15,612 nt of DNA from positions 1 through 15,612 of the forward strand of contig SKZC01000167.1 in assembly GCA_007127575.1 (NCBI GenBank), in the 5' to 3' direction. Below, in pieces: positions 1-6,594 of this stretch (position 1 is the first letter of the stretch; each line of letters begins with the position of its first letter). The DNA comes from Gemmatimonadota bacterium (GTDB lineage Bacteria > Gemmatimonadota > Gemmatimonadetes > Longimicrobiales > Gaopeijiaceae). A program made the translations under genes and the position numbers. The notes beneath the pieces were generated by a model. That model did no database searches, was not told the origin of the DNA, and worked only from the letters and a program-made list of their open reading frames with translations.

Positions 1-1023
1 AAGAGACGGCAGCAGCTTCATCTGGAGGTCGTGGGCCAGCTCCATCTCCCGGGTCACTCGCTCCTGGGCCAGGCTCTCCCGAACCAGCCGATTGTTCTCC
101 AGAGCCGCCCCCACCTGGCTGGCAATGGCCGAGAGAAGCTTCTGGTCGCTGGCGCCGAACCGTCCCCCCCGCTTTCTCCCGATGAGGTTCAGTACCCCCA
201 CCGTCCGGGCCTCGCTCGACGGGGGCGTGTACCGAACGGGGACGGAGAGGACCGAGTCGTCGCCATCGTCACTCGTCCCTCTTACACGACGCACCCGGGT
301 CCCACCGGACAGGATCATGGGTCGACCCTCCCGGAAGACCTCCGCAGTGATGGCCTCGGGGTCCGCCGGGTCCAACGGCCCCTCCACTCCCTCCTCTCCC
401 ACCGAAGCCACCAGATGCAGGAAGTGATCATCGGAGTGATGGACCCAGAGCGATCCCCGACGGGCGCCCATGACCTCGCAGATCTCTCCCAGGATCAGGC
501 GGGCCGCCTCCCGGAGGCCCAGGAGAGATCCCAAGGTCTCGCTAATGGAGTAGAGGAGGTTGATCTCCTCGTATCGCTCCGACACCTCATAGGTGAAGAA
601 GCGGATCTCCTCGGCGTGATCGTAGAGTTGCTCCAGGGTGGTGCAGAGGACCTGGAAGGCGGCGCATGCCGTCTGGGACGGAGGGGAGGTCCCGTTCGGT
701 CCGGCGGCCAGCTCCAGGGTGACCCCTCGTCGGGGGATGAGCCGGTGTTGCAGGCCTTCGGATTCGGAGTCGGGGCCCGGCTCCAACTCTGAAACGGAAG
801 AAAACTCCCTCGGGCCCGAGTCGTCCCTCCCGGCTTCCACCGAGCCCACCGGAGCCGGCGCAGGAAGATCCCTCTCACCAGGAGAAGGCCAGAGGGTTCG
901 GACCGTCTCTTCGTCCCGAACCAGACGAAGCTCCAGGTCCGGGAGGAAGTTGGACCGGAACTCTTCGAGGATCCGCCGGACCGCCCCCGGAACCAGATCC
1001 CGAGGGACCGGCTCCGACGTCAT
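1..1023 (-). CDS. GAF-domain, RsbU-type PP2C phosphatase (3' end outside window)
   Basis: This frame is open for all 341 codons from the ATG at 1023 to base 1, so the C-terminus is missing. The ATG overlaps the stop of the upstream rsbW-like gene as ATGA, which fixes the start. Residues 1-120 match nothing I recognise and include an acidic, Ser/Pro-rich low-complexity stretch (about 50-120). Residues about 125-170 look helical and lead into a GAF domain (about 155-315) with the typical pattern of SVPV, VGVLNLIGR and an ending helix ASQVGAALENNRL. Residues 317-340 (QERVTREMELAHDLQMKLLP) form the linker helix that opens PP2C/SpoIIE-type phosphatase domains of the RsbU family. The metal-binding aspartates would lie outside the window. 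By family knowledge, such proteins sense a signal through GAF and dephosphorylate a STAS antagonist, and the STAS gene is two genes upstream. A GAF protein with another output domain is possible but less likely. Confidence 0.85.
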   Translation of the reverse strand, partial: MTSEPVPRDLVPGAVRRILEEFRSNFLPDLELRLVRDEETVRTLWPSPGERDLPAPAPVGSVEAGRDDSGPREFSSVSELEPGPDSESEGLQHRLIPRRGVTLELAAGPNGTSPPSQTACAAFQVLCTTLEQLYDHAEEIRFFTYEVSERYEEINLLYSISETLGSLLGLREAARLILGEICEVMGARRGSLWVHHSDDHFLHLVASVGEEGVEGPLDPADPEAITAEVFREGRPMILSGGTRVRRVRGTSDDGDDSVLSVPVRYTPPSSEARTVGVLNLIGRKRGGRFGASDQKLLSAIASQVGAALENNRLVRESLAQERVTREMELAHDLQMKLLPSL

Positions 1024-1460
1024 GCCTGCGCTCCGCCCCCCACCCGTTCCCCGGAAGAGAGTCGAAGCACCAACGTCACCGAGTTCCCACGGTCGTTGAA
1101 CCGGACTTCGTCCATGAGCTCCCGCATGAGAAAAAGGCCCCTTCCTCCGATCTTCCTTCGGTTCACCGGACAGGTGGGGTCCGGGACCCTTTCGGGGTCG
1201 AAGCCGTTCCCCTGGTCGGTGACCTGGACCGTGATCCGGGAATCCCGAATGGCCACTTCCAGCCGGACGGTCTTGGCCGGGTCTCGACCGTTTCCGTACA
1301 GGATCGCGTTGGAAAGGGCTTCGGTCAGGCCGACCCGGAAGTTGAGGTTCAGCTTCCGGGCATCCTCCTCACAGCTGGGGCAACGAGCCACCACGTAATC
1401 CACCACGTCCTCCACCGCGTGAAGGTCGTTGGGGATGTTGAGAACGAGCTCTGAGTTCAT
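1020..1460 (-). CDS. RsbW/SpoIIAB-type anti-sigma factor serine kinase
   Basis: This 146-residue protein has the compact GHKL ATPase fold of anti-sigma kinases. The N box is at about 44-53 (GLTEALSNAILYGN, with E47 and N51 the expected catalytic and Mg-binding residues). The G1 box is DQGNGFD (82-88) and the G2 box is GGRGLFLM (105-112). Length and motif order are those of RsbW/SpoIIAB/BtrW, with no transmembrane or sensor domain, so it is not a histidine kinase. By family knowledge it phosphorylates a STAS antagonist and, when released by it, binds a sigma factor or another target. It starts 12 bases after the STAS gene and ends in a 4-base overlap with the phosphatase gene. No good Shine-Dalgarno precedes its ATG, so it may depend on translation of the STAS gene. 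The target is not encoded in the window. Confidence 0.92.
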   Translation of the reverse strand: MNSELVLNIPNDLHAVEDVVDYVVARCPSCEEDARKLNLNFRVGLTEALSNAILYGNGRDPAKTVRLEVAIRDSRITVQVTDQGNGFDPERVPDPTCPVNRRKIGGRGLFLMRELMDEVRFNDRGNSVTLVLRLSSGERVGGGAQA

Positions 1461-1472
1461 ACGAGAATCCGT

Positions 1473-1805
1473 TCAGAAGCCTTGGAGGGCCTCCTCTCTG
1501 TCGGCTCCGATGCGGAACAGGGTGTCCAGCTTGGTCAGCTCGAAAAGGGTCCGCAGATCCTCGTTCAGGCTGGCCAACCGGAGCTCGCCACCCTGCTCTC
1601 GAATCTTCTTGGAGAGGCTGACCAGGACGCCCAGGCCGGACGAGTCGATGTAGCCGGTGTTGGAAAAATCGATCAAGAACTTCCGAGCTCCGCCGTCGAG
1701 CTCTTCCAGGACGGCTTGCTTGAGCTCCTGGCGGTTGCCGACGATGAGCTGCCCGTCCACGTCCACGACCGTGACATCGCCGTCCTTCCTGAGGTGAAAC
1801 GCCAT
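1473..1805 (-). CDS. STAS-domain anti-sigma factor antagonist (RsbV/SpoIIAA-like)
   Basis: This is a single STAS domain of 110 residues. It has the expected opening strand (VTVVDVDGQL, 11-20), the LKQAVLEEL helix and the phospho-acceptor loop IDFSNTGYIDSSGLGVLVSL (45-64). The DSSG serines are S55 and S56; by comparison with SpoIIAA the second is the residue phosphorylated by the partner kinase. The frame is open 47 codons further upstream, but the ATG at 1805 gives the normal STAS N-terminus and has GGAG five bases before it (1811-1814), so I chose it. It is the first gene of the three-gene module with the RsbW-like kinase and the GAF-phosphatase. The dephosphorylated form would bind the kinase and free its target. 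Confidence 0.93.
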   Translation of the reverse strand: MAFHLRKDGDVTVVDVDGQLIVGNRQELKQAVLEELDGGARKFLIDFSNTGYIDSSGLGVLVSLSKKIREQGGELRLASLNEDLRTLFELTKLDTLFRIGADREEALQGF

Positions 1806-1810
1806 CGTCA

Positions 1811-1814
1811 CTCC
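1811..1814 (-). promoter_or_regulatory. Ribosome binding site of the STAS gene
   Basis: GGAG on the minus strand, five bases before the ATG at 1805. It decides between this start and a longer in-frame extension reaching to 1946. Confidence 0.6.
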
Positions 1815-1897
1815 GTCCGGTGTCGAGATTCCGAAGGGCTCGCCCCTCCCGAACCCGGTGCGGACAACGTCGCCGAGGAGGCCGACGCCATCCAACC

Positions 1898-1927
1898 ATG
1901 ATAAACAGATGTTATCCCAGAGGGCAA
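1898..1927 (-). promoter_or_regulatory. Candidate sigma-70-like promoter with an inverted repeat, upstream of the partner-switching genes
   Basis: In the 241-base gap between pta and the STAS gene (1806-2046), the minus strand reads TTGCCC (1922-1927), an 18-base spacer, then TATCAT (1898-1903). This is the only clearly AT-rich patch in a gap that is otherwise very GC-rich. A perfect 5-base inverted repeat, GATAA-7-TTATC (1900-1916), overlaps the -10 element and spacer and could be an operator. The predicted transcript leader to the STAS ATG would be roughly 85 bases. The -35 match is moderate. I see no gene and no convincing terminator in the rest of the gap. Confidence 0.45.
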
Positions 1928-2046
1928 CGGGCCGCCCGACCCGCACCGAAGAGCAATCGCGGCGGGCCCCCTCGCTGCGCCGCTCTCCAGCAACCCCGAC
2001 GCCGGCTCAGGGTTCCACCCCTTTCCGAAGCCGCCTTCGCCTCGGA

Positions 2047-3036
2047 TCACGCCATCAGAGAGGTGATGCAGGCCACGTTCACGATGTCCTCCGGTGAGGC
2101 TCCACGGGAGAGATCGTTGCACGGCCTCCGGAGTCCCTGGACGATGGGCCCCACCGCCCCGGCCCCGGCTAGCCGCTGGACCAGCTTGTAGGCGATGTTT
2201 CCCGCGTCCAGGTTGGGAAAGACCAGGACGTTGGCCCCGCCCCCCACTGCGGAGTGGGGAGCCTTCCGCCGGGCCACCTCCTCCACCAGGGCCGTGTCTG
2301 CCTGGAACTCTCCATCCGCCGGCACCCCCGGCTCCATGGCCTGAAAGGTTTCCAGGGCCCTCCGGACCTTCGTCACCGACTCCCCGTCGGCGCTCCCCTT
2401 GGTGGAGTAGGAGAGGAACGCCACCACCGGGGAGTCTCCCACAACCCGCCTTCGGGCCCGGGCCGCGCTGGCGGCGATGTGGGCCAATTGCTCTGCGGTG
2501 GGATCGGGGACCACCGCGCCGTCGGTGAAGGTGAGGACCTCCTCCTCCGGGGTCCGGAACGGCTGAACCAGCATGTAGAAGGAAGAGGAGACCACCTTGA
2601 TGCCCTCCTGGGTACCCACGCACCAGATGGCGGCCCGGAGGACCTCTCCGGTGGAGTGCACGGCTCCTGCCACCGACCCGTCCGCGTCCCCCACCGCCAC
2701 CATGAGGGCTCCCCGCATGAGGGGGCGTCGAACGTGATCCCGGGCCTCCGTCTCCGTCATCCCCTTCGCCCGTCGGCGCTCCAGGAGCGCTCGGATGTAA
2801 CGTCCCACCCCCTCCAAGCTGCCGGGATTCGCCACCTCCACCCCATCGGGATCTCCCCCTTTGTCCGAGAGGGCGTCCCGCACCTCATCTCTCCCGCCCA
2901 GGAGCACCGGAAGGACGAGCCCGTCCTTCTGGATCCGGGCCACCGCCTCCAGGGTCCGGGGCTCCGTGCCCTCGGGGAAGACGATCTTTCGCGGCCGGGC
3001 GGCGGCGCGACTCCGCAACGACGAGACGAAGCTCAC
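2047..3036 (-). CDS. pta: Phosphate acetyltransferase
   Basis: This 329-residue protein converts acetyl-CoA and phosphate to acetyl phosphate and CoA in the cytoplasm. The length is that of the short, single-domain phosphotransacetylases without the N-terminal regulatory domain. Visible family blocks are KIVFPEGTEPRTLEA (17-31), the internal TDGAVVPDPTAEQLA stretch, VVAFLSYSTKGSA, and the C-terminal signature ANVLVFPNLDAGNIAYKLVQ followed by PCNDLSRGAS. The start is GTG at 3036, overlapping the coaD stop as GTGA, which also gives the usual N-terminus. No acetate kinase gene is in the window, so the partner enzyme must lie elsewhere or the product may serve signalling or be used by another route. 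It is probably the last gene of the long cluster, as a 241-base gap follows it. A phosphate butyryltransferase is the main alternative and is less likely given the pta-type signature. Confidence 0.92.
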   Translation of the reverse strand: MSFVSSLRSRAAARPRKIVFPEGTEPRTLEAVARIQKDGLVLPVLLGGRDEVRDALSDKGGDPDGVEVANPGSLEGVGRYIRALLERRRAKGMTETEARDHVRRPLMRGALMVAVGDADGSVAGAVHSTGEVLRAAIWCVGTQEGIKVVSSSFYMLVQPFRTPEEEVLTFTDGAVVPDPTAEQLAHIAASAARARRRVVGDSPVVAFLSYSTKGSADGESVTKVRRALETFQAMEPGVPADGEFQADTALVEEVARRKAPHSAVGGGANVLVFPNLDAGNIAYKLVQRLAGAGAVGPIVQGLRRPCNDLSRGASPEDIVNVACITSLMA

Positions 3037-3545
3037 CCCACCCCCTCCGCACCCAGTTTTTCCTCGAACCGCCGGAGAACCGAGGGAGAGATGAAGGGGG
3101 AGACGTCGCCTCCCAGAACCGCCACCTCCCGAACCAGGGAGGCGGAGAGGAAGGAGTAATCCACGTTGGGCACCAGGAAGATGGTCTCGAAGTCGGAGTA
3201 GAGCTCCCGGTTCATCTGTGCCATCTGGAACTCGTACTCGAAGTCGGAGACGGCCCGGAGTCCCCGGATGACGAACCGGATGTCCCGGGCCCGAGCGTAA
3301 TCCACCAGGAGACCCTCGAAGGAGTCACATTCGATGCGGTCCTCGTCCCCGAAGACCTCTTCCAGCATCTCCAACCGCTCGCTCAGGGAGAAGAAGGGAC
3401 GCTTCGCTTGGGTGGCGGCTCGGGCTACCGCCACCACCACCCGGTCGGCGAAGCGCAAGGCGCGGCGGGCGATGTCCTCGTGTCCCAGAGTCACCGGGTC
3501 GAAGGAGCCAGGATAGATGGCCACCAAGGGATTGGATCGGGTCAT
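3033..3545 (-). CDS. coaD: Phosphopantetheine adenylyltransferase
   Basis: This 170-residue cytoplasmic enzyme transfers AMP from ATP to 4'-phosphopantetheine, the penultimate step of coenzyme A synthesis. It carries the nucleotidyltransferase signature YPGSFDPVTLGH (11-22, with the TLGH of the [TH]xGH motif), the substrate-binding RGLR (94-97), the DFEYEFQMAQMNREL block after it, and the C-terminal nucleotide motif SFLSASLVRE (131-140). Many relatives have SSS where this has SAS, a conservative change. The ATG at 3545 overlaps the rsmD stop as ATGA, and the gene's own stop overlaps the pta GTG as GTGA. Length matches the family (about 160-170), so the protein looks complete. The rsmD-coaD pair is a common arrangement in bacteria, which supports both calls. 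Confidence 0.97.
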   Translation of the reverse strand: MTRSNPLVAIYPGSFDPVTLGHEDIARRALRFADRVVVAVARAATQAKRPFFSLSERLEMLEEVFGDEDRIECDSFEGLLVDYARARDIRFVIRGLRAVSDFEYEFQMAQMNRELYSDFETIFLVPNVDYSFLSASLVREVAVLGGDVSPFISPSVLRRFEEKLGAEGVG

Positions 3546-4072
3546 TCGTCTCGCGTTGCGATGGTGAGAACCGTGTCCCCGTAGCGGCGCTGGATCAGCT
3601 CCGGCGAGGCGGGGACGGAATCGGTGGAACGATGCTCCACCCAGAGGGCGTTGGCAAACGGATCGTTCAGAAACCGAAGGAGGAGTCGGTTCGCGTGGCC
3701 CTGGCCGTAGGGGGGATCGGCGAAAGCCAGATCGAACTCACCCGTGCCGGCCTCCCGGTCCAGAAAGCGGTAGGCATCCATGAGGACCACACGCGCCCGG
3801 TCCCCGGCCCCCACCAACTCCAGGTTCTGCTCCAGGACCCGGACCGCCCCCCGGACCTTCTCCACGAACACCGCTTCCCGGGCTCCTCGGCTCAACGCCT
3901 CCAGCCCCAGTGCTCCCGACCCGGCGAAGAGGTCCAGGACTCGGGCTCCCACTACCTCGGGGCCCACCGCCGCCATCCACGCCTCACGGATGCGGTCCGT
4001 GGTGGGACGAATCTTTCGACCCCGGATGGCCTTGAGCCTCCGTCCCTTCCACTCTCCCGCGATGATCCTCAC
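3542..4072 (-). CDS. rsmD: 16S rRNA (guanine(966)-N(2))-methyltransferase RsmD
   Basis: This 176-residue SAM-dependent enzyme methylates N2 of G966 in 16S rRNA during 30S assembly. The N-terminus MRIIAGEWKGRRLK and the PTTDRIREA block (23-31) are typical of RsmD. The SAM-binding glycine loop is LDLFAGSGALGLEAL (46-60), and the catalytic motif of N-methyltransferases, DPPY, is at 119-122. The length is normal. The start codon is GTG at 4072, overlapping the recJ stop as GTGA, and the stop overlaps the coaD ATG. Its place directly before coaD is the widespread genomic context of this family. Confidence 0.96.
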   Translation of the reverse strand: MRIIAGEWKGRRLKAIRGRKIRPTTDRIREAWMAAVGPEVVGARVLDLFAGSGALGLEALSRGAREAVFVEKVRGAVRVLEQNLELVGAGDRARVVLMDAYRFLDREAGTGEFDLAFADPPYGQGHANRLLLRFLNDPFANALWVEHRSTDSVPASPELIQRRYGDTVLTIATRDE

Positions 4073-5832
4073 GGGCCGCCCTCCCGGCTGGGTCGAATGT
4101 CCAGAAGCCGGGCCTGAAGCCTCGAGATCCCACGGTACTCGTTCTCCCGCACCTGGAAGGCGACGTCTACTGGACCGGAGCTAAGCATCTCCGGTGGACG
4201 TCGCTGGGCCAGACCGAAACCGATGGCGTCCAGGGTCACCCCGTTCTCCCGGAGGGAGAGCTTCAGGTGCCCTCGCCCCACCTCCCGGGCAGCGCCGGCC
4301 ACCTCCACCCCGCGACGATAGAACACGGGGCGAGGATTGCCCATCCCGAAGGGTCCCACGTACTGAAGGTAGTGATGCAGGTCTCGGCTGACCTGGGAGA
4401 GTGGGAGCTCCACCTCCACGCGGAGGCGGGGAGTGGGAAGCACTCCCCCGAACCCCTCCTTGGCCTCCCGATTGAAGGCGCTCTGAAACGACTCCAGTCG
4501 ATCCACCTGGATGTCCAACCCCGCTGCCTGACGGTGCCCACCGAACCGCTCCAACTCCTCGGCGCAGCCTTTGAGCGCCCGATAGAGGTGGAACCCTGGG
4601 ACGGAGCGAGCGCTCCCCCGACCTCGCGTCCCATCCGTGGCCACCAGGACGGTGGGGCGGTGGAGGCGCTCCACCACCCGGGAGGCCACGATCCCGATGA
4701 CCCCCGGATGCCATCCCCCGGAGGCCACCACGACCCCGAAGTCCTCCTGGGGCCGGTAGCTCCGAGCCAGGATCTCCAGAGCCTCGTCCGCCGTCCGGGC
4801 TTCCTCTTCCCGCCGGAGCCGGTTCTCCCCTTCCAGGTGACGGGCCAGCTCCCGGGCCTCCTCGGGGTCGTCCGTGAGGAAGAGCCGGAGGGCCCGACTG
4901 GGCTCGGAGATCCGCCCGGCAGCGTTGATCCGCGGGGCCAGGACGAAGCCCACCTGCCCTGCGTCCACCTCCTCCCCTTCCAACCCCGCCTCCCGAATGA
5001 GGGCCCGGAGCCCCACCGTCTCGGTGGCGGCCAGCGCCCGGAGCCCGTACCGCACCAGGGTCCGGTTTTCTCCCTCCAGGGGAACCAGGTCGGCCACCGT
5101 GGCCAGGGCCACCAGATCCAGATGGCCCAGGAAGGACGCCTCTTCGGCCCCCAGCTCCCGGGCGGTGAGGAGGAGGAGCTTGAAGGCAACCGCCGTCCCG
5201 CAGAGCCCCTTGAAGGGATAGGGACAGTCGGACCGGTTGGGGTTCACCACGGCTTCAGCGGGGGGGAGGGTGTCCTCGGGGGTGTGGTGGTCCGTCACCA
5301 CCACGTCGATCCCCATCTCCCGGGCGCGTCTCAGAGGACCGTGGGCCGTGACCCCCGAGTCCACGGTGATGACGAGGCGGGCGGAGGCCTCCTGGGCCGC
5401 CTGAAGCCCTGCGGGGCCGAAGTCGTACCCGTCGCGGACCCTGTGAGGCACGAAAGGCACCGCCTCACCACCAAGGCGGCGTAGGCCTCGCACCAACAGC
5501 GCCGTCCCGGCGATCCCGTCCACGTCGTAGTCTCCGTGGACCAGAATGGTCTCCCCTCGCCGGACCGCCTCGGCTATGCGTCGGGAAGCCCGCAGGGCGT
5601 CCCGGAGGCGCTCCGGGCCCGGGACCGTGTCCAGGAGGGGCCGGAGGAAGCTCTTGGCGGCCTCGGGGTCCTCCAGACCTCGGGCGGCCAGCAGCTCACA
5701 GAGGGGTCCCGGGAGGCCCAGCTCCTCCACCAGGGGAGCCACCACCTCCGGCGCCACTGCGGGCCGCGGTTCCCAGGTGGGGGACGGGGGTGGGGGAAGA
5801 GTGGCCCCTGCGGGGCCCTTCGCCGGGCTCAC
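4069..5832 (-). CDS. recJ: Single-stranded-DNA-specific 5'-3' exonuclease RecJ
   Basis: This DHH-family exonuclease degrades single-stranded DNA 5' to 3' in recombinational and mismatch repair. With the start used here it has 587 residues, in the usual range. The phosphoesterase motifs are all present: DYDVDG (101-106), VDSG (157-160), DHH (181-183) and RINAAGR (301-307). The DHHA1 region carries GWHPGVIGIVASR (373-385) and GGHRQAAG (431-438). A C-terminal nucleic-acid-binding domain follows (about 460-585). The frame extends to a GTG at 5892, but GTG at 5832 forms a GTGA overlap with the upstream stop, like the next junctions of this cluster, and the conserved region begins only at WEPRP (20-24); I therefore chose 5832. 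Neither start has a strong Shine-Dalgarno. Residues 1-19 are Pro/Ala-rich and not conserved. Confidence 0.95.
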   Translation of the reverse strand: MSPAKGPAGATLPPPPSPTWEPRPAVAPEVVAPLVEELGLPGPLCELLAARGLEDPEAAKSFLRPLLDTVPGPERLRDALRASRRIAEAVRRGETILVHGDYDVDGIAGTALLVRGLRRLGGEAVPFVPHRVRDGYDFGPAGLQAAQEASARLVITVDSGVTAHGPLRRAREMGIDVVVTDHHTPEDTLPPAEAVVNPNRSDCPYPFKGLCGTAVAFKLLLLTARELGAEEASFLGHLDLVALATVADLVPLEGENRTLVRYGLRALAATETVGLRALIREAGLEGEEVDAGQVGFVLAPRINAAGRISEPSRALRLFLTDDPEEARELARHLEGENRLRREEEARTADEALEILARSYRPQEDFGVVVASGGWHPGVIGIVASRVVERLHRPTVLVATDGTRGRGSARSVPGFHLYRALKGCAEELERFGGHRQAAGLDIQVDRLESFQSAFNREAKEGFGGVLPTPRLRVEVELPLSQVSRDLHHYLQYVGPFGMGNPRPVFYRRGVEVAGAAREVGRGHLKLSLRENGVTLDAIGFGLAQRRPPEMLSSGPVDVAFQVRENEYRGISRLQARLLDIRPSREGGP

Positions 5833-6572
5833 CCGTCGGAGGAGCCCGTCGCGTCTCCCCCTCCATTGGGGGGCGTGAGGATCACGCCACACGCTTCACA
5901 GCGCACCATCTTCGCCCCACCCCGGATCTCATTCTGGACCTGGAGGGGAACCATGCCGAAGCAATGACCGCACGCGCCGTCTTCCAGAAGCTGGGCCACC
6001 ACCACGCTTCGGCCGCTGGAGCGAAAGCTCTCGTAGACCCTTCGCTCCCCCTCTCCGATCTGATCCACGTAGTCCTCCCTGCGCCCGGTGAGCTCGTGGA
6101 GGAACTCCTCCTGGCGGGCTCGTTCCTGAGCCAGCTCCTGCCTTCGAGGCTCCAGCTCCGCCTGGGCCTCGTCCACCCGGCCCTCCAACTCCTCCAGGGT
6201 GTCCTCGGTGCGACGGATCTGGTCCAGGAGGCCCAACGCCTCCTGTTCGTCCGCCTCCACGGCTCGCCGCACGATGTCCAGCTCCGCTCGAACCGCCACC
6301 TCCTCCCGGAGGTTCCGGACCTGCTCCATCCGGTCATCCAGCTTCTTGGCCCGGGCCCGCTTTTCGTCGGCGGAGCTCTCCAGCCTCCGCTCGTCCACCT
6401 TCATCTGTGTCAGGCGCTCCCGGGTGGCTTCGGCTTCCTTCTGCACCTCCATAAGGGGCTCCTCCGCCCCGGCCAGCTCTTCGTCCAACGCCTGGATCCG
6501 CTCACGGACCTTCCGAATCTCCTCGTCCAGCTTCTGGAGATCCTGCAGAGTCGTCATGTTTCCGTCGCTCAT
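5829..6572 (-). CDS. Coiled-coil protein with C-terminal C4 zinc ribbon (CdsZ/FlgZ-like family)
   Basis: This 247-residue protein consists of a long charged, heptad-rich coiled coil (about 8-185) followed by a four-cysteine zinc ribbon. The metal ligands are C201/C204 and C225/C228, with GMVPLQVQNEI between the pairs. This is the architecture of the C4-type zinc-ribbon family that includes Helicobacter HP0958 (FlgZ) and Chlamydia CT398 (CdsZ). Members have been linked to flagellar or type III secretion functions, but most homologues in other phyla have no assigned role. A Gly/Ser tail (236-247) follows the ribbon. The ATG at 6572 has GGAGAGG just upstream (6574-6580); a second ATG five codons in is possible. 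It sits 22 bases after dnaG and overlaps recJ by four, placing it among DNA-replication and repair genes. The family call is firm and the function is not known. Confidence 0.88.
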   Translation of the reverse strand: MSDGNMTTLQDLQKLDEEIRKVRERIQALDEELAGAEEPLMEVQKEAEATRERLTQMKVDERRLESSADEKRARAKKLDDRMEQVRNLREEVAVRAELDIVRRAVEADEQEALGLLDQIRRTEDTLEELEGRVDEAQAELEPRRQELAQERARQEEFLHELTGRREDYVDQIGEGERRVYESFRSSGRSVVVAQLLEDGACGHCFGMVPLQVQNEIRGGAKMVRCEACGVILTPPNGGGDATGSSDG

Positions 6573-6594
6573 ACCTCTCCGTCCTGGAAGTCGG

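Noticed and set aside
1806..1946. Longer STAS protein beginning at 1946
   Set aside because: The additional 47 residues lack STAS character, the region contains the candidate promoter, and the ATG at 1805 has its own GGAG and the normal family length.
1806..2046. Possible terminator after pta
   Set aside because: Only 5-base GC stems without a T-run could be found. Many such stems arise by chance at this base composition.
5833..5892. recJ start at the GTG at 5892
   Set aside because: It would overlap the upstream gene by 64 bases with no Shine-Dalgarno and add non-conserved residues. GTG at 5832 fits the GTGA overlap seen at the following junctions.
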